Of a stretch of DNA of 64,000 nucleotides, positions 7,986 through 16,256 are shown piece by piece; positions within the stretch are counted from its first letter, which is position 1; each line of letters begins with the position of its first letter. The translations under genes and the position numbers were made by a program. The stretch comes from an uncultured bacterium (GTDB lineage: Bacteria; Hydrogenedentota; Hydrogenedentia; Hydrogenedentales; CAILVY01): assembly GCA_937951485.1 (NCBI GenBank), contig CALEDJ010000058.1, positions 1-64,000 on the forward strand. The letters are read 5' to 3'. The notes under the pieces are model-generated. The model was not told the origin of the DNA, ran no database searches, and saw only the letters and a list, made by a program, of their open reading frames with translations.

Positions 7986-9197
7986 CTATGATTGCCGCAG
8001 GGGCGTGGTGCGGGTGACCAGCACATAGGTGGCGATGCGTATCGCGCAGAGAAGGAAAAGGGTGATACGCAGGCCGATTTCGCCGAGGCTTCCCGACAGA
8101 AGGATCAGCGCCGTCATCATGAGGATGCGCCCCAATGCCAGCGGAATCTCCCAGGCACACAGGTACTCGATCCGCTGGGAAGGATCCTCCGCACAACGGT
8201 CAATGACATCGAAGCGCACACTGCTGTGGGGTATGGTGAACAGGGGCATGGAAACGGATCGCAGGAAGCCGAAGAGGATCAGGGTGAACACGCTCAGACG
8301 CATGGAGATAAGCAGTCCCGCAGTCAGCAGCAGGATCACGGACGCCAGCATGGACATGCGTCGTGTGTCGGGCGTGATGAACTGTCCGACAAGGTAAGCG
8401 ACCACAATTCCCGCCAGCGCCTGAAACGCCGCAAAGCCGCCCACGGAGATTTCGCTCCCCGTGCGTACAAACATGAGCAGCGCCAGAAGAAAATGGAAAA
8501 TATTGAAAGTGCCGGCGAGCGTGGCCGAAGCGAGCATCAGGTACTGCCAGTCGCGCTGGTCTCTGCGCGGGAAAAGCGCGCGCCATATCCGGTAGGGCCG
8601 GCGGGTGCGATCCGGAGGAACGCGGACACTCAGCGCGATGGACGCGAGATACAAAAGCACCGCAAGAGCGAAGACCAGCAGATAGCCGCGCTGGCCATTG
8701 GGAGCGAAACGGATAACCACCGCGCTGATCAACGGACCAACAAGATGCGCAATGCCGCTGACCGCGTGCAGCCAGCCGAAAAAGTAATCCCGCTCGCCCG
8801 GTTCGGTCACGTCATAGTTGAACGTGTTCGCCCCGGCGTAGAAAAAGCCCCACGTCACGCCGAGCAGCGCGCCCAGCGGCACCGCATATTCCGCCGACCG
8901 CTCGCGCAACACCAGCAGCGTGCCATAATACAGCGCGTGCAGCGCCAGGCCGATGCGAAACACATGCACCCGGTCCCGCGCCTGTGCATACCACCCCGCC
9001 AGTAAAAACACCACCGGCGTGACGGCGTACACCGCGAGATAATGCCCGCAGACCACATGCAGGTCAAGGCTGTTTATCCACAGATACACCCCCACGAAGA
9101 CCGAGCACAGGGAATCCGCCACGCTGAACATCGCGTTCAATACCAGCACCACCCGCGCCTTGGATTGAAGGGTTTTGCCGCGCATAAACATTAACAT
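7986..9197 (-). CDS. Major facilitator superfamily transporter
   Basis: About 403 residues with 11-12 hydrophobic segments. Starts at ATG 9197 (MLMFMRGKTLQSKARVV), preceded by GGAGAAA; the track start at 9827 runs antisense through rsmE and is rejected. Typical MFS features are the long cytoplasmic loop between helices 6 and 7 (PDRTRRPYRIWRALFPRR) and RDYFFGWLHAVSGIAHLVGP in the N-terminal half. No motif identifies the substrate. The gene is divergent from rsmE, with the 9-bp GTCC repeats between them. Confidence 0.85.
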   Translation of the reverse strand: MLMFMRGKTLQSKARVVLVLNAMFSVADSLCSVFVGVYLWINSLDLHVVCGHYLAVYAVTPVVFLLAGWYAQARDRVHVFRIGLALHALYYGTLLVLRERSAEYAVPLGALLGVTWGFFYAGANTFNYDVTEPGERDYFFGWLHAVSGIAHLVGPLISAVVIRFAPNGQRGYLLVFALAVLLYLASIALSVRVPPDRTRRPYRIWRALFPRRDQRDWQYLMLASATLAGTFNIFHFLLALLMFVRTGSEISVGGFAAFQALAGIVVAYLVGQFITPDTRRMSMLASVILLLTAGLLISMRLSVFTLILFGFLRSVSMPLFTIPHSSVRFDVIDRCAEDPSQRIEYLCAWEIPLALGRILMMTALILLSGSLGEIGLRITLFLLCAIRIATYVLVTRTTPLRQS

Positions 9198-9338
9198 TAG
9201 CGTTTCTCCGGGCGATGAAGCAAAATTAGAAATATAGAAATATTGAATCATAGGACAGAAGACTTGACGCAATGGACGTGATGGACGGAATGTACAGGAG
9301 AACAACGGGGGCGGTGCACTGAGGCTTTCTTTCCGTCC

Positions 9339-9367
9339 ATCTTGTCCATCTTGTCCATATCGTCCAC
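9339..9367. repeat. Short 9-bp GTCCATCTT-type tandem repeat
   Basis: About three imperfect copies of a 9-bp unit (TTGTCCATC) in the intergenic region between the MFS gene and rsmE. A similar 9-bp GTCC-containing repeat occurs at 54533-54590. Function unknown. Confidence 0.6.
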
Positions 9368-9419
9368 AGCGGGCGTTCGTGTTTTGGCCCCCTGCCTTGC
9401 CTTTTGGTATCCTGTGGGC

Positions 9420-10142
9420 ATGGCGCACATGCATCGGTTTTACATACCGCCGGGGATTCCGGCGGGGGAGACGCTGGCGCTTCCGGAGGAGGAAGCGCAT
9501 CACGCGTTGCGCGTGGTGCGGGTGCGGGACGGCGACGAGGTCGCCCTGTTTGACGGACAGGGCCGGGAAATCCTGGGGCGGGCGCGCCGTGTCGGCAAGC
9601 GGGAAGTGGAGGTGGCGGTGGCGTCGGAGCGCACGATTCCGAGGTCGGCGCCATCGCTGGGGGTGGCGATGGCATGGGTGTCGCGGGACAAGGCGGCGGA
9701 GTTCCTGATCGTCCATGGCACGGAGATCGGCGTTGACCGATTCATCTTTTTCGAGGCGGAACGTTCCGAAAGATCGCCGAAGGTGGCGCAGAAATGGACC
9801 CGGCTTGCCGTGGAGACCTGCAAGCAATGCGGCCGCCTCTGGCTGCCGGAGTGCCGCGTCGCCCGCGACATCGCCGAGGCGCTGCAGATGGCCATCGGCA
9901 CGCGCTATTTCGGGGCTTTGCGGCCGGATGCCCCGCCGCTGGGCGCGGCATTCGCAGGCGGCGACGCGACGATCTACGTCGGTCCGGAAGGCGATCTTAC
10001 GGACGCGGAGATAACGACCGCACTGGAATTCGGCGCGGTCCCGTTTTCACTGGGCGATACGGTTTTCCGCTCGGAAATCGCGGCATTCGTCGCCGCGACG
10101 ATTTGCCGGCACCTGCAGGGCTTTCTCGGCGGCGCGCGTTGA
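9420..10142 (+). CDS. rsmE: 16S rRNA (uracil(1498)-N(3))-methyltransferase RsmE
   Basis: A 240-residue SPOUT-class methyltransferase, the usual family length. The N-terminal PUA-like RNA-binding part begins MHRFYIPPG and contains EEEAHHALRVVRVRDGDEV. The SPOUT knot is seen as IYVGPEGDLTDAEI and FSLGDTVFRSEIAA (canonical GPEGGFS...E and LG.RILR.ETA, here with some substitutions such as VFRSE). It methylates N3 of U1498 in 16S rRNA with S-adenosylmethionine. ATG 9420 is chosen because the track start (9342) precedes the conserved N-terminus by 26 residues; ATG 9429 is also possible. It is followed by alaS on the same strand, 105 bp later. Confidence 0.92.
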   Translation: MAHMHRFYIPPGIPAGETLALPEEEAHHALRVVRVRDGDEVALFDGQGREILGRARRVGKREVEVAVASERTIPRSAPSLGVAMAWVSRDKAAEFLIVHGTEIGVDRFIFFEAERSERSPKVAQKWTRLAVETCKQCGRLWLPECRVARDIAEALQMAIGTRYFGALRPDAPPLGAAFAGGDATIYVGPEGDLTDAEITTALEFGAVPFSLGDTVFRSEIAAFVAATICRHLQGFLGGAR

Positions 10143-10247
10143 ACGCCAAAGGGGTGGGGCCAACCATCCGCATGGTGCATCATCAGCCCTGTTTTTGATA
10201 GAGTAGTAACAACTCACCCACTCCGTAACATCCGGGAGATTTTATCC

Positions 10248-12884
10248 GTGAAAAGCGATGCCATACGCGCCAGTTATCTGGAGTTTTTCAAGCAGCGCGG
10301 CCATGTAATTGAGCGCAGCGACACCCTGGTGCCGCGCAATGATCCGACCCTGCTCTTCACCAGCGCGGGCATGGTGCAGTTCAAGCCCTATTACACGGGC
10401 GAAGTGCCGGTTCCCTATCGCCGGGCGGCGACGTCGCAGAAATGCCTGCGCGCGGGCGGCAAAGCCAACGATCTGGACGAGGTGGGCAAAACCTCGCGCC
10501 ATCTCACCTTCTTCGAGATGCTCGGCAATTTCTCTTTCGGCGATTATTTCAAGCGCGAGGCCATCCAATGGGCCTGGGAGTATTCCACCGAGGTGATCAA
10601 GTTTCCCCCGGAAGTAATATGGGTGTCGGTCTTCGAGGAGGACGACGAGGCCTACGCCATCTGGGAGAAGGAAATCGGCATCCCGCCATCGCGCATCGTG
10701 CGGCTCGGCGTCAAGGACAACTTCTGGGGTCCTGCCGGTGATACCGGGGCCTGCGGCCCGTGTTCTGAATTGCTCTATGACCGCGGCAGCCACATTGATC
10801 CATCGGCGACACCAGCGCATGATCCGCATGAGCGTTTTCTGGAGTTCTGGAATCTTGTCTTCCCGCAGTTCGACCAGCAGCCCGACGGTTCGCGGCCGCC
10901 GCTCAAAAATCGCGGCATTGACACCGGCATGGGTTTGGAACGGCTCGCCGCGTTGCTGCAAAACAAAGAAACGGTCTTCGACACTGACGGCATCTTCCCG
11001 ATTATCGAAGCGGCGCAGGCGCTCACCCACGTCAAATATGCGAACAATCCCGTGCCGTACCGCGTTATCGCGGACCACATTCGCGCGCTGTCGTTCATGA
11101 TCGCCGACGGCATCCTGCCGTCGAACGAGGGCCGCGGCTATGTGGAACGACGACTTCTGCGACGTGCGGCGCGTTTTGGCCGGGAACTGGGTTTGGAGAA
11201 GCCGTTCCTGTTCACCCTCTGTCACACGGTGATTGATATGATGGGACACCAGTATCCCGAACTGGTCGAGGGCCGCGTCCACATCGAGAAAATCATCCAC
11301 ACGGAGGAGGAACGCTTCGCGGGCACGCTGGCGCGCGGTATGGACCTGCTCGACGAGTTGTTTGCGAAAATGGACCGCACGGGGGACAGGACGGTCCCGG
11401 GGGAAGAATTGTTCCGGCTCTATGACACCTACGGGTTTCCCTTCGACCTGGCGACGGATATCGCCGATGACCGCGGATTCACCGTGGACCGACAGGGTTT
11501 CGAGGCCGCGATGGCGCGGCAGCGGGAACTGGCGCGCAGCGCGTGGATGGGCAGCGGCCAACAGGCGATCCCACCGGTCTATCGCGCGCTTCATGAAGAA
11601 CTGGGCGATACGGAATTCGTCGGGTATGAATGCACGGAATATGCTGCGACGATCCTCGCGCTGGTGCGCGACGGTCACCGTGTGGAAACGCTGCGCGAAG
11701 GGGAAGAAGGCGAAATCATCCTCGATAAAACGCCGTTCTACGCGGAGTCCGGCGGCCAGGTGGCGGATACGGGGGTGATGGACGCCGTGGAGGGCAACGC
11801 GCATGTCACGGACGTGCAGCGGTATGTGGAAGGATTGGTTGCCCACCGGTGTCGGGTCAATCACGGCGCGCTGCGCGCGGGCGACAAGGTGGAAGCGCGG
11901 GTGGATGCGGAAAAGCGGCGGCGCACGGAATGCCACCACACCGCGACCCACCTTCTGCAGGCGGCGCTGCAGAACGTGCTTGGCGCGCATGTGCACCAGG
12001 CGGGGTCGCTCGTGTGCCCGGACTATTTCCGCTTCGACTTCACCCATTTCGAGGGGATTGGCGCAGAGCGCCTGCAGGACATCGAGCGTCTGGTGAACAG
12101 TTATATCCGGCGCGATGCGCCGGTGCAGGCGCAATACATGCCGCTGGAAGAAGCGCGCGCCGCCGGCGCCATGGCGCTTTTCGGCGAAAAATACGCCGAC
12201 ATCGTCCGCGTGATTCGCATCGAGGACATCAGCATGGAACTGTGCGGCGGCACGCATGTGGGGCGGACAGGCAGTATCGGGTGTTTCAAAATCCTCAATG
12301 AAGCGTCCATCTCCTCCGGCGTGCGGCGCATCGAGGCAGTCTGCGGCGAACCGTGCATCGAAACCATTCAGGTGCGCGACCGGACATTGCTCGGCATCGC
12401 CCATATGCTCAGCGCCAAACCTGATACCTTGGAGGAACGCATCCGCGCCCTGCTGGACGAAAACCGGCGGCTGGCGCGCGATGTCGAGAAATGGAAACAG
12501 GCTGCCGCCACCGGCGCGTCCGTGGATTACATGAGCCAAGTGCGGGAAGTGGATGGCGTGCGGCTGCTGGCAACGCTTGTTGACGGACAGGACGCGGCGG
12601 GGCTGCGCGCGCTGATGGACCACCTCCGCGACAAGTTGGGTTCCGGCGTCGTCGTGCTCGGCGCCGCCGAGGAAGACAAGGCGGCGATTTGCGTCGGGGT
12701 CACCAAAGACCTGACAGGGCGCATCCGCGCCGGCGACATCGTGAAACAAATCGCGCCGATAGTCGGCGGCGGCGGTGGGGGACGCCCCGACATGGCGCAG
12801 GCCGGCGGCAAAGACATCTCAAAACTGCCCGAAGCCATCGCCCAGGTCGGCGATGTGGTGCGCGAACTCCTGAAAAAGAAGTGA
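10248..12884 (+). CDS. alaS: Alanyl-tRNA synthetase
   Basis: An 878-residue class II synthetase of normal length. The catalytic domain (residues 1-240) contains TLLFTSAGMVQFKPYYTG and FEMLGNFSFGDYFK. The editing domain carries the zinc ligands in CHHTATHLLQAAL (HxxxH) and ELCGGTHVGRTG (CxxxH), so deacylation of mischarged Ser/Gly-tRNA should be intact. The C-terminal C-Ala domain ends with a Gly-rich GGGGGGRPDMAQAGG motif. GTG start at 10248 with GGGAGA 9 nt upstream. It joins alanine to tRNA-Ala in the cytoplasm. Single gene, likely constitutive; no T-box is seen in the 105-bp leader. Confidence 0.98.
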   Translation: MKSDAIRASYLEFFKQRGHVIERSDTLVPRNDPTLLFTSAGMVQFKPYYTGEVPVPYRRAATSQKCLRAGGKANDLDEVGKTSRHLTFFEMLGNFSFGDYFKREAIQWAWEYSTEVIKFPPEVIWVSVFEEDDEAYAIWEKEIGIPPSRIVRLGVKDNFWGPAGDTGACGPCSELLYDRGSHIDPSATPAHDPHERFLEFWNLVFPQFDQQPDGSRPPLKNRGIDTGMGLERLAALLQNKETVFDTDGIFPIIEAAQALTHVKYANNPVPYRVIADHIRALSFMIADGILPSNEGRGYVERRLLRRAARFGRELGLEKPFLFTLCHTVIDMMGHQYPELVEGRVHIEKIIHTEEERFAGTLARGMDLLDELFAKMDRTGDRTVPGEELFRLYDTYGFPFDLATDIADDRGFTVDRQGFEAAMARQRELARSAWMGSGQQAIPPVYRALHEELGDTEFVGYECTEYAATILALVRDGHRVETLREGEEGEIILDKTPFYAESGGQVADTGVMDAVEGNAHVTDVQRYVEGLVAHRCRVNHGALRAGDKVEARVDAEKRRRTECHHTATHLLQAALQNVLGAHVHQAGSLVCPDYFRFDFTHFEGIGAERLQDIERLVNSYIRRDAPVQAQYMPLEEARAAGAMALFGEKYADIVRVIRIEDISMELCGGTHVGRTGSIGCFKILNEASISSGVRRIEAVCGEPCIETIQVRDRTLLGIAHMLSAKPDTLEERIRALLDENRRLARDVEKWKQAAATGASVDYMSQVREVDGVRLLATLVDGQDAAGLRALMDHLRDKLGSGVVVLGAAEEDKAAICVGVTKDLTGRIRAGDIVKQIAPIVGGGGGGRPDMAQAGGKDISKLPEAIAQVGDVVRELLKKK

Positions 12885-12984
12885 GCCAAAGGAAAGTTTG
12901 ATTTGAACGCGCCCGTGAGAGGCCGGAATGTTTTCCCATTGCTTGTCTGGTTGATGGGATCGCATGGTTTGAAATTGTTTTTTT

Positions 12985-13067
12985 GCTGGATTCCCGCTTT
13001 CGCAAGAACGACGATTAAGGGTGACCCGTATTTTTATCCGTTATTCCCGCGAAAGCGGGAATCCAGC
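12985..13067. repeat. REP-like inverted repeat with a GAAA-loop hairpin
   Basis: GCTGGATTCCCGCTTTCGC (12985-13003) is exactly inverted at 13049-13067. The right arm itself holds a short hairpin, ATTCCCGC-GAAA-GCGGGAAT (13043-13062). This type of ATTCCCGC...GCGGGAAT palindrome is a common intergenic repeat in many bacteria (Neisseria dRS3-like). It lies between alaS and the phosphodiesterase gene, the 343-bp gap in which nothing else was found. It could terminate alaS transcription. Confidence 0.8.
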
Positions 13068-13227
13068 AATAGCAAGTGTGCTGTAAAGTTAGAGGTGGTG
13101 TGAAACATATGGGAATATAGAATACCTTTGGAGGGATGGTTAGAATGAATTAGGCAATCCCGTCCATCATGGCGAGCGTAGCGAAGCAATCTGTCGCTTC
13201 CATCCGGTCCGGGGAAAGGAAGGCCTT

Positions 13228-14079
13228 ATGCAAAAGAAGTATTGTATAATCATTCTCGGCCTCTTATGTATTACGCCCTCTGCAAATGCCGAAGCCCCCG
13301 CACGTTCCAGGACTGCGGCCTGCGCGCACCGGGGAGACTGCAAGGTCGCCCCGGAAAACACCCTGCCCGCCATTCTTTCCGCGGTGAAGAAAGGCGCGCC
13401 CATGATCGAGTTCGATGTCCAGAAAACAAAAGACGGGCATCTGGTCATCATGCATGATGGCACGGTGGACCGCACGACCAATGGCCGGGGCAAGGTATCC
13501 GATCTGAGTTTTGCGGAAATCCGGGCGCTGGACGCCGGAAGTTGGTTTGCTCCGGAATTTGCCGGCACGCAGGTCCCCACGCTGGAAGAAGTGCTCGATG
13601 CGATTCCGCCGGGCATCCTCTGCAATGTGCACCTCAAGAGCGGGCCGGGCCTCGCGGCGGAAGCCGCGCGTTTGATCCGCGACAAGGGGCGCCTCGCGGA
13701 TTGTTTCCTTGCGTGCACGGAAGAGCAGATTCTGGAGGCGCGTGCGGTGGTGCCGGAGATCATGACCTGCAACATGACCCGGCAAATGGGCAACCGTGCC
13801 TTGTATGTTGAGAACACCATCAGGATTGGCGCGCAATTCATCCAGTTCATCCGGGATCAGTCGCTGGATGGCATCGAAAATGATGTGGCCCGCTGCCATG
13901 CGCACGGCATCCGGGTCAATTTTTACAGCGCGCAGGATGTGCCCACCATCCGCACACTGGCCGAGGCCGGCGTGGATTACATCCTGACCGATGACTTGGA
14001 CCTGTGCATGAAAACGCTTGTGGAATTCCACCGTGAGAAAGAGGAAAAACAAGCGGCGCAACAAACCGCAACGGAGTGA
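13228..14079 (+). CDS. Secreted glycerophosphodiester phosphodiesterase family protein
   Basis: A 283-residue GDPD-family TIM-barrel protein. Signal peptide MQKKYCIIILGLLCITPSANA is followed by the catalytic HRGDCKVAPENT (HRG and the Glu of PEN(T)), IEFDVQKTKDGHLVIMHD (metal-binding E and D, catalytic His) and TVDRTTNGRG. The barrel continues to a GVDYILTDD motif near the end. It should hydrolyse glycerophosphodiesters to glycerol 3-phosphate and an alcohol in the periplasm; the family also includes related phosphodiesterases of other substrates. A 7-bp gap separates it from the next gene, so the two are probably cotranscribed. The start has GGGGAAAGGAAGG upstream. Confidence 0.92.
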   Translation: MQKKYCIIILGLLCITPSANAEAPARSRTAACAHRGDCKVAPENTLPAILSAVKKGAPMIEFDVQKTKDGHLVIMHDGTVDRTTNGRGKVSDLSFAEIRALDAGSWFAPEFAGTQVPTLEEVLDAIPPGILCNVHLKSGPGLAAEAARLIRDKGRLADCFLACTEEQILEARAVVPEIMTCNMTRQMGNRALYVENTIRIGAQFIQFIRDQSLDGIENDVARCHAHGIRVNFYSAQDVPTIRTLAEAGVDYILTDDLDLCMKTLVEFHREKEEKQAAQQTATE

Positions 14080-14086
14080 ATGCCTC

Positions 14087-15229
14087 ATGCCGTATCCGCA
14101 ATTTGACCGCCACGCGCTGCGCATCAAGCCGCTCGCGGAAAGGAAGGACAAGGTGGATATCGTCCGGGACCATGTGCCGCCCACGGCGACGCCCCGCCCG
14201 TTTTCCCCGGAACGGGAGCGCGTCATCGCGGAGACGGCGCAGCGCATCGCATCAGCGCGGGATGCGGGCAAATCACGGATGCTCGCCTTCGGCGCGCACG
14301 CGATCAAGAACGGTCTCGCGCCGGTATTCATCAAACTTATCGAAGACGGCTGGATCACGCATCTCGCCACCAACGGCGCGGGGATCATCCACGACTGGGA
14401 ATTCGCGTTCCAGGGGCACAGCAGCGAGGATGTGCGGCAAAACGTCGCGCGCGGCGAGTTCGGGGTGTGGGAGGAAACCGGGTTTTACCTGAACCTCGCG
14501 ATCATCGTGGGCGCATACCGGGGGATGGGGTACGGCGAAGCGGTCGGCGCATTTGTGCAACACGAAGGGTTGGAGATTCCCTCGGAGCAAGCGCTGGTCG
14601 CAGAAGTCAGGGAATTGGCCGACGCCAACCCCGCCCAGGCCGCCGCCGCCGCCGACCTGCTCGAACGCGCGCGCCGTTTCCAACTGCCAGCGGGATGGAT
14701 GCCCGTCCCGCATCCGTTCAAACAATACGGATTACAGGCCGCCGCATACCGGCTCAATATTCCCTTCACCAGCCATCCCATGTTCGGCCACGACATCATT
14801 TACATCCACCCGATGAACCTGGGGGCTGCCATCGGCCGCGCCGCCGAACGCGATTTCCTCGCCTTTGCGCATGGCGTGAACAACCTCGACGGCGGCGTGT
14901 ACCTGAGCATCGGGTCCGCCGTCATGTCGCCCATGATCTTCGAAAAATCCCTCTCCATGGCCCAGAACCTGCACATCCAGCGCAATGACCACATTCACAA
15001 CCACTACATGTGCATCGTGGACCTCCAGCAATCCCACTGGGACTGGTCCAAAGGCGAGCCGCCCATGGACAACCCCGACTATTACCTCCGCTACAACAAG
15101 TCCTTCAACCGCATGGGCGGCACGATGCGTTATGTGCAGGCCGACAACCGCGATTTTCTACTGGCGCTGGTGCGTGCGTTGGAGAAAATGCCCGCCTCGC
15201 CCGCACCGCCCCCGCCAACAACGCCTTGA
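14087..15229 (+). CDS. Uncharacterised protein, deoxyhypusine-synthase-like family
   Basis: About 380 residues from ATG 14087; the track start at 14018 would overlap the upstream gene. The block MLAFGAHAIKNGLAPVFIKL, followed by THLATNGAGIIHDWEFAFQG and SSEDVRQNVARGEFGVWEETG, is strongly conserved in a widespread bacterial family sometimes labelled deoxyhypusine-synthase-like. Bacteria lack the eIF5A target, and the canonical active-site lysine motif of true deoxyhypusine synthase (VSWGK) is not visible, so the real reaction is unknown. An NAD-binding Rossmann-like fold is plausible. No signal peptide. It follows the phosphodiesterase gene by 7 bp. Family recognition is from memory of the pattern. 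Confidence 0.6.
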   Translation: MPYPQFDRHALRIKPLAERKDKVDIVRDHVPPTATPRPFSPERERVIAETAQRIASARDAGKSRMLAFGAHAIKNGLAPVFIKLIEDGWITHLATNGAGIIHDWEFAFQGHSSEDVRQNVARGEFGVWEETGFYLNLAIIVGAYRGMGYGEAVGAFVQHEGLEIPSEQALVAEVRELADANPAQAAAAADLLERARRFQLPAGWMPVPHPFKQYGLQAAAYRLNIPFTSHPMFGHDIIYIHPMNLGAAIGRAAERDFLAFAHGVNNLDGGVYLSIGSAVMSPMIFEKSLSMAQNLHIQRNDHIHNHYMCIVDLQQSHWDWSKGEPPMDNPDYYLRYNKSFNRMGGTMRYVQADNRDFLLALVRALEKMPASPAPPPPTTP

Positions 15230-15519
15230 AAACGGGTAATATCGGGGATTTGATGGCGGACTTGCATGCCGAAGATTAGCCGGCTGGTCTGGATACCCGG
15301 TTCCAAACGGACATTTCATCCACATGGGCGGCGAGATGCGTTGCGTGACGCCTGATAATGGGGATTTCTTGGGCTTCCCGCTGGGACAGGCAAGGGGTTT
15401 TAGAATCTAAGTTATTATATTGCAACCACTTGGACAGTTCTGTGCATCCCGGATATAATCTTTCCTCATGAGTACTTTTGGTCCATTTCGCAAGGCTTGA
15501 CATAATGCCGTATTTTATG
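15230..15519. other. Intergenic region upstream of vapBC
   Basis: No supported gene. Bases 15481-15493 are an exact inverted match to 13 bp of MITE family 2 copy A (TTGCGAAATGGAC), next to a TTGACA at 15497-15502 that could be the -35 box of vapBC, although no well-spaced -10 box is visible. Confidence 0.5.
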
Positions 15520-15535
15520 ATATGGTTACCCATAT
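15520..15535 (+). promoter_or_regulatory. Palindromic candidate operator of vapBC
   Basis: ATATGGTTACCCATAT is a perfect 6-bp inverted repeat with a 4-bp centre. It overlaps the vapB start codon (15534). VapB-type antitoxins usually repress their own operon by binding such palindromes at the promoter or start. Assignment is inference. Confidence 0.5.
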
Positions 15536-15779
15536 GAAAACGACTATAGATATATCAACAGCGCTTTACGAGGAAGTCCGCCGTCTCGCCCAAGAAGAGA
15601 ATACCACGGTCAAGGCCTTGGTCGAGGAGGGATTGCGCCATACATTGACCGAACATAGACGACGTGTTCCGTTTACGTTGCGCAAGGCCACGTTCAAGGG
15701 CAATGGACTCCAGCCCGAGTTCGCAGGAGCGTCCTGGGACCAGATTCGGCGCTCGGCCTACGAAGGGCGCGGCGGATGA
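15534..15779 (+). CDS. vapB: VapB-type antitoxin
   Basis: An 81-residue protein beginning MKTTIDISTALYEEVRRLAQ, a ribbon-helix-helix DNA-binding N-terminus, followed by ENTTVKALVEEGLRHTL and a C-terminal tail (SWDQIRRSAYEGRGG) typical of VapB antitoxins that wrap the toxin active site. ATG 15534 is chosen over the GTG-type start in the track. It overlaps the toxin gene by 4 bp (ATGA), the usual coupling in toxin-antitoxin operons. It should neutralise the PIN-domain toxin and repress the operon. The leader holds a palindromic operator candidate. AT content of the leader is higher than in its surroundings, consistent with acquired DNA, but this is weak evidence. Confidence 0.85.
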   Translation: MKTTIDISTALYEEVRRLAQEENTTVKALVEEGLRHTLTEHRRRVPFTLRKATFKGNGLQPEFAGASWDQIRRSAYEGRGG

Positions 15780-16207
15780 TTGCCATAGATACGAACCTGC
15801 TCGTCTATGCCCACCGCGAGGATACCGCGTGGCATGACGCCGCCTGCGTATGCCTCAAACAACGGGCGGAAGGCAAAACTCCTTGGGCCATTCCGTGGCC
15901 GTGCATTCACGAGTTTCTCGCGATTGTCACACATCCGCGGATTTACGCGCCGCCCTCCCCGATTGACGTGGCACTCGACCAGGTTGACGCCTGGCTGGAC
16001 TCGCCGAGTTTGGTGCTGATTGGCGAGGCGGACGGACACTGGCCCCACCTTCGCGAAATGCTTCTGAAAGGACGTGTTGCAGGCCCACTGGTGCACGATG
16101 CCCGCGTGGCGGCCCTGTGTATTCAGCACGGGGTGCGGGAGATCTGGACAGCAGACCGGGATTTCGGCCGTTTCCCCGGATTACGTGCGCGCAACCCGTT
16201 GGTATGA
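15776..16207 (+). CDS. vapC: VapC-type PIN-domain ribonuclease toxin
   Basis: A 143-residue PIN-domain protein. The acidic active-site residues are visible: MIAIDTNLLVYA (Asp5), the Glu in CIHEFLAIV, the HDARVAALC motif (Asp) and IWTADRDFGRF (two Asp). It should cleave RNA (initiator tRNA or rRNA in characterised VapC toxins) when not bound by VapB. Overlaps vapB by 4 bp. The length is at the high end of normal and the gene looks intact. It converges with the nitroreductase gene downstream, leaving 49 bp. Confidence 0.92.
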   Translation: MIAIDTNLLVYAHREDTAWHDAACVCLKQRAEGKTPWAIPWPCIHEFLAIVTHPRIYAPPSPIDVALDQVDAWLDSPSLVLIGEADGHWPHLREMLLKGRVAGPLVHDARVAALCIQHGVREIWTADRDFGRFPGLRARNPLV

Positions 16208-16256
16208 GACAGGGCCCCCCCTGCCGGACAGTTGGCGACGGTGCCGGTCGCAATCA

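Noticed and set aside
7986-9827. MFS gene starting at 9827 as in the track
   Set aside because: The extra 210 residues run antisense to rsmE; the MFS fold starts at the ATG at 9197 with a good SD site.
10242-12749. 835-codon minus-strand ORF
   Set aside because: It mirrors alaS on the opposite strand; high GC makes long antisense frames common here.
15497-15521. Consensus promoter TTGACA-TATGAT for vapBC
   Set aside because: Spacing is only 13 bp, too short for a sigma-70 promoter; kept only as a possible -35 element.
15276-15533. 85-codon minus-strand ORF upstream of vapB
   Set aside because: No SD site, no family resemblance, and it overlaps the antitoxin promoter region.
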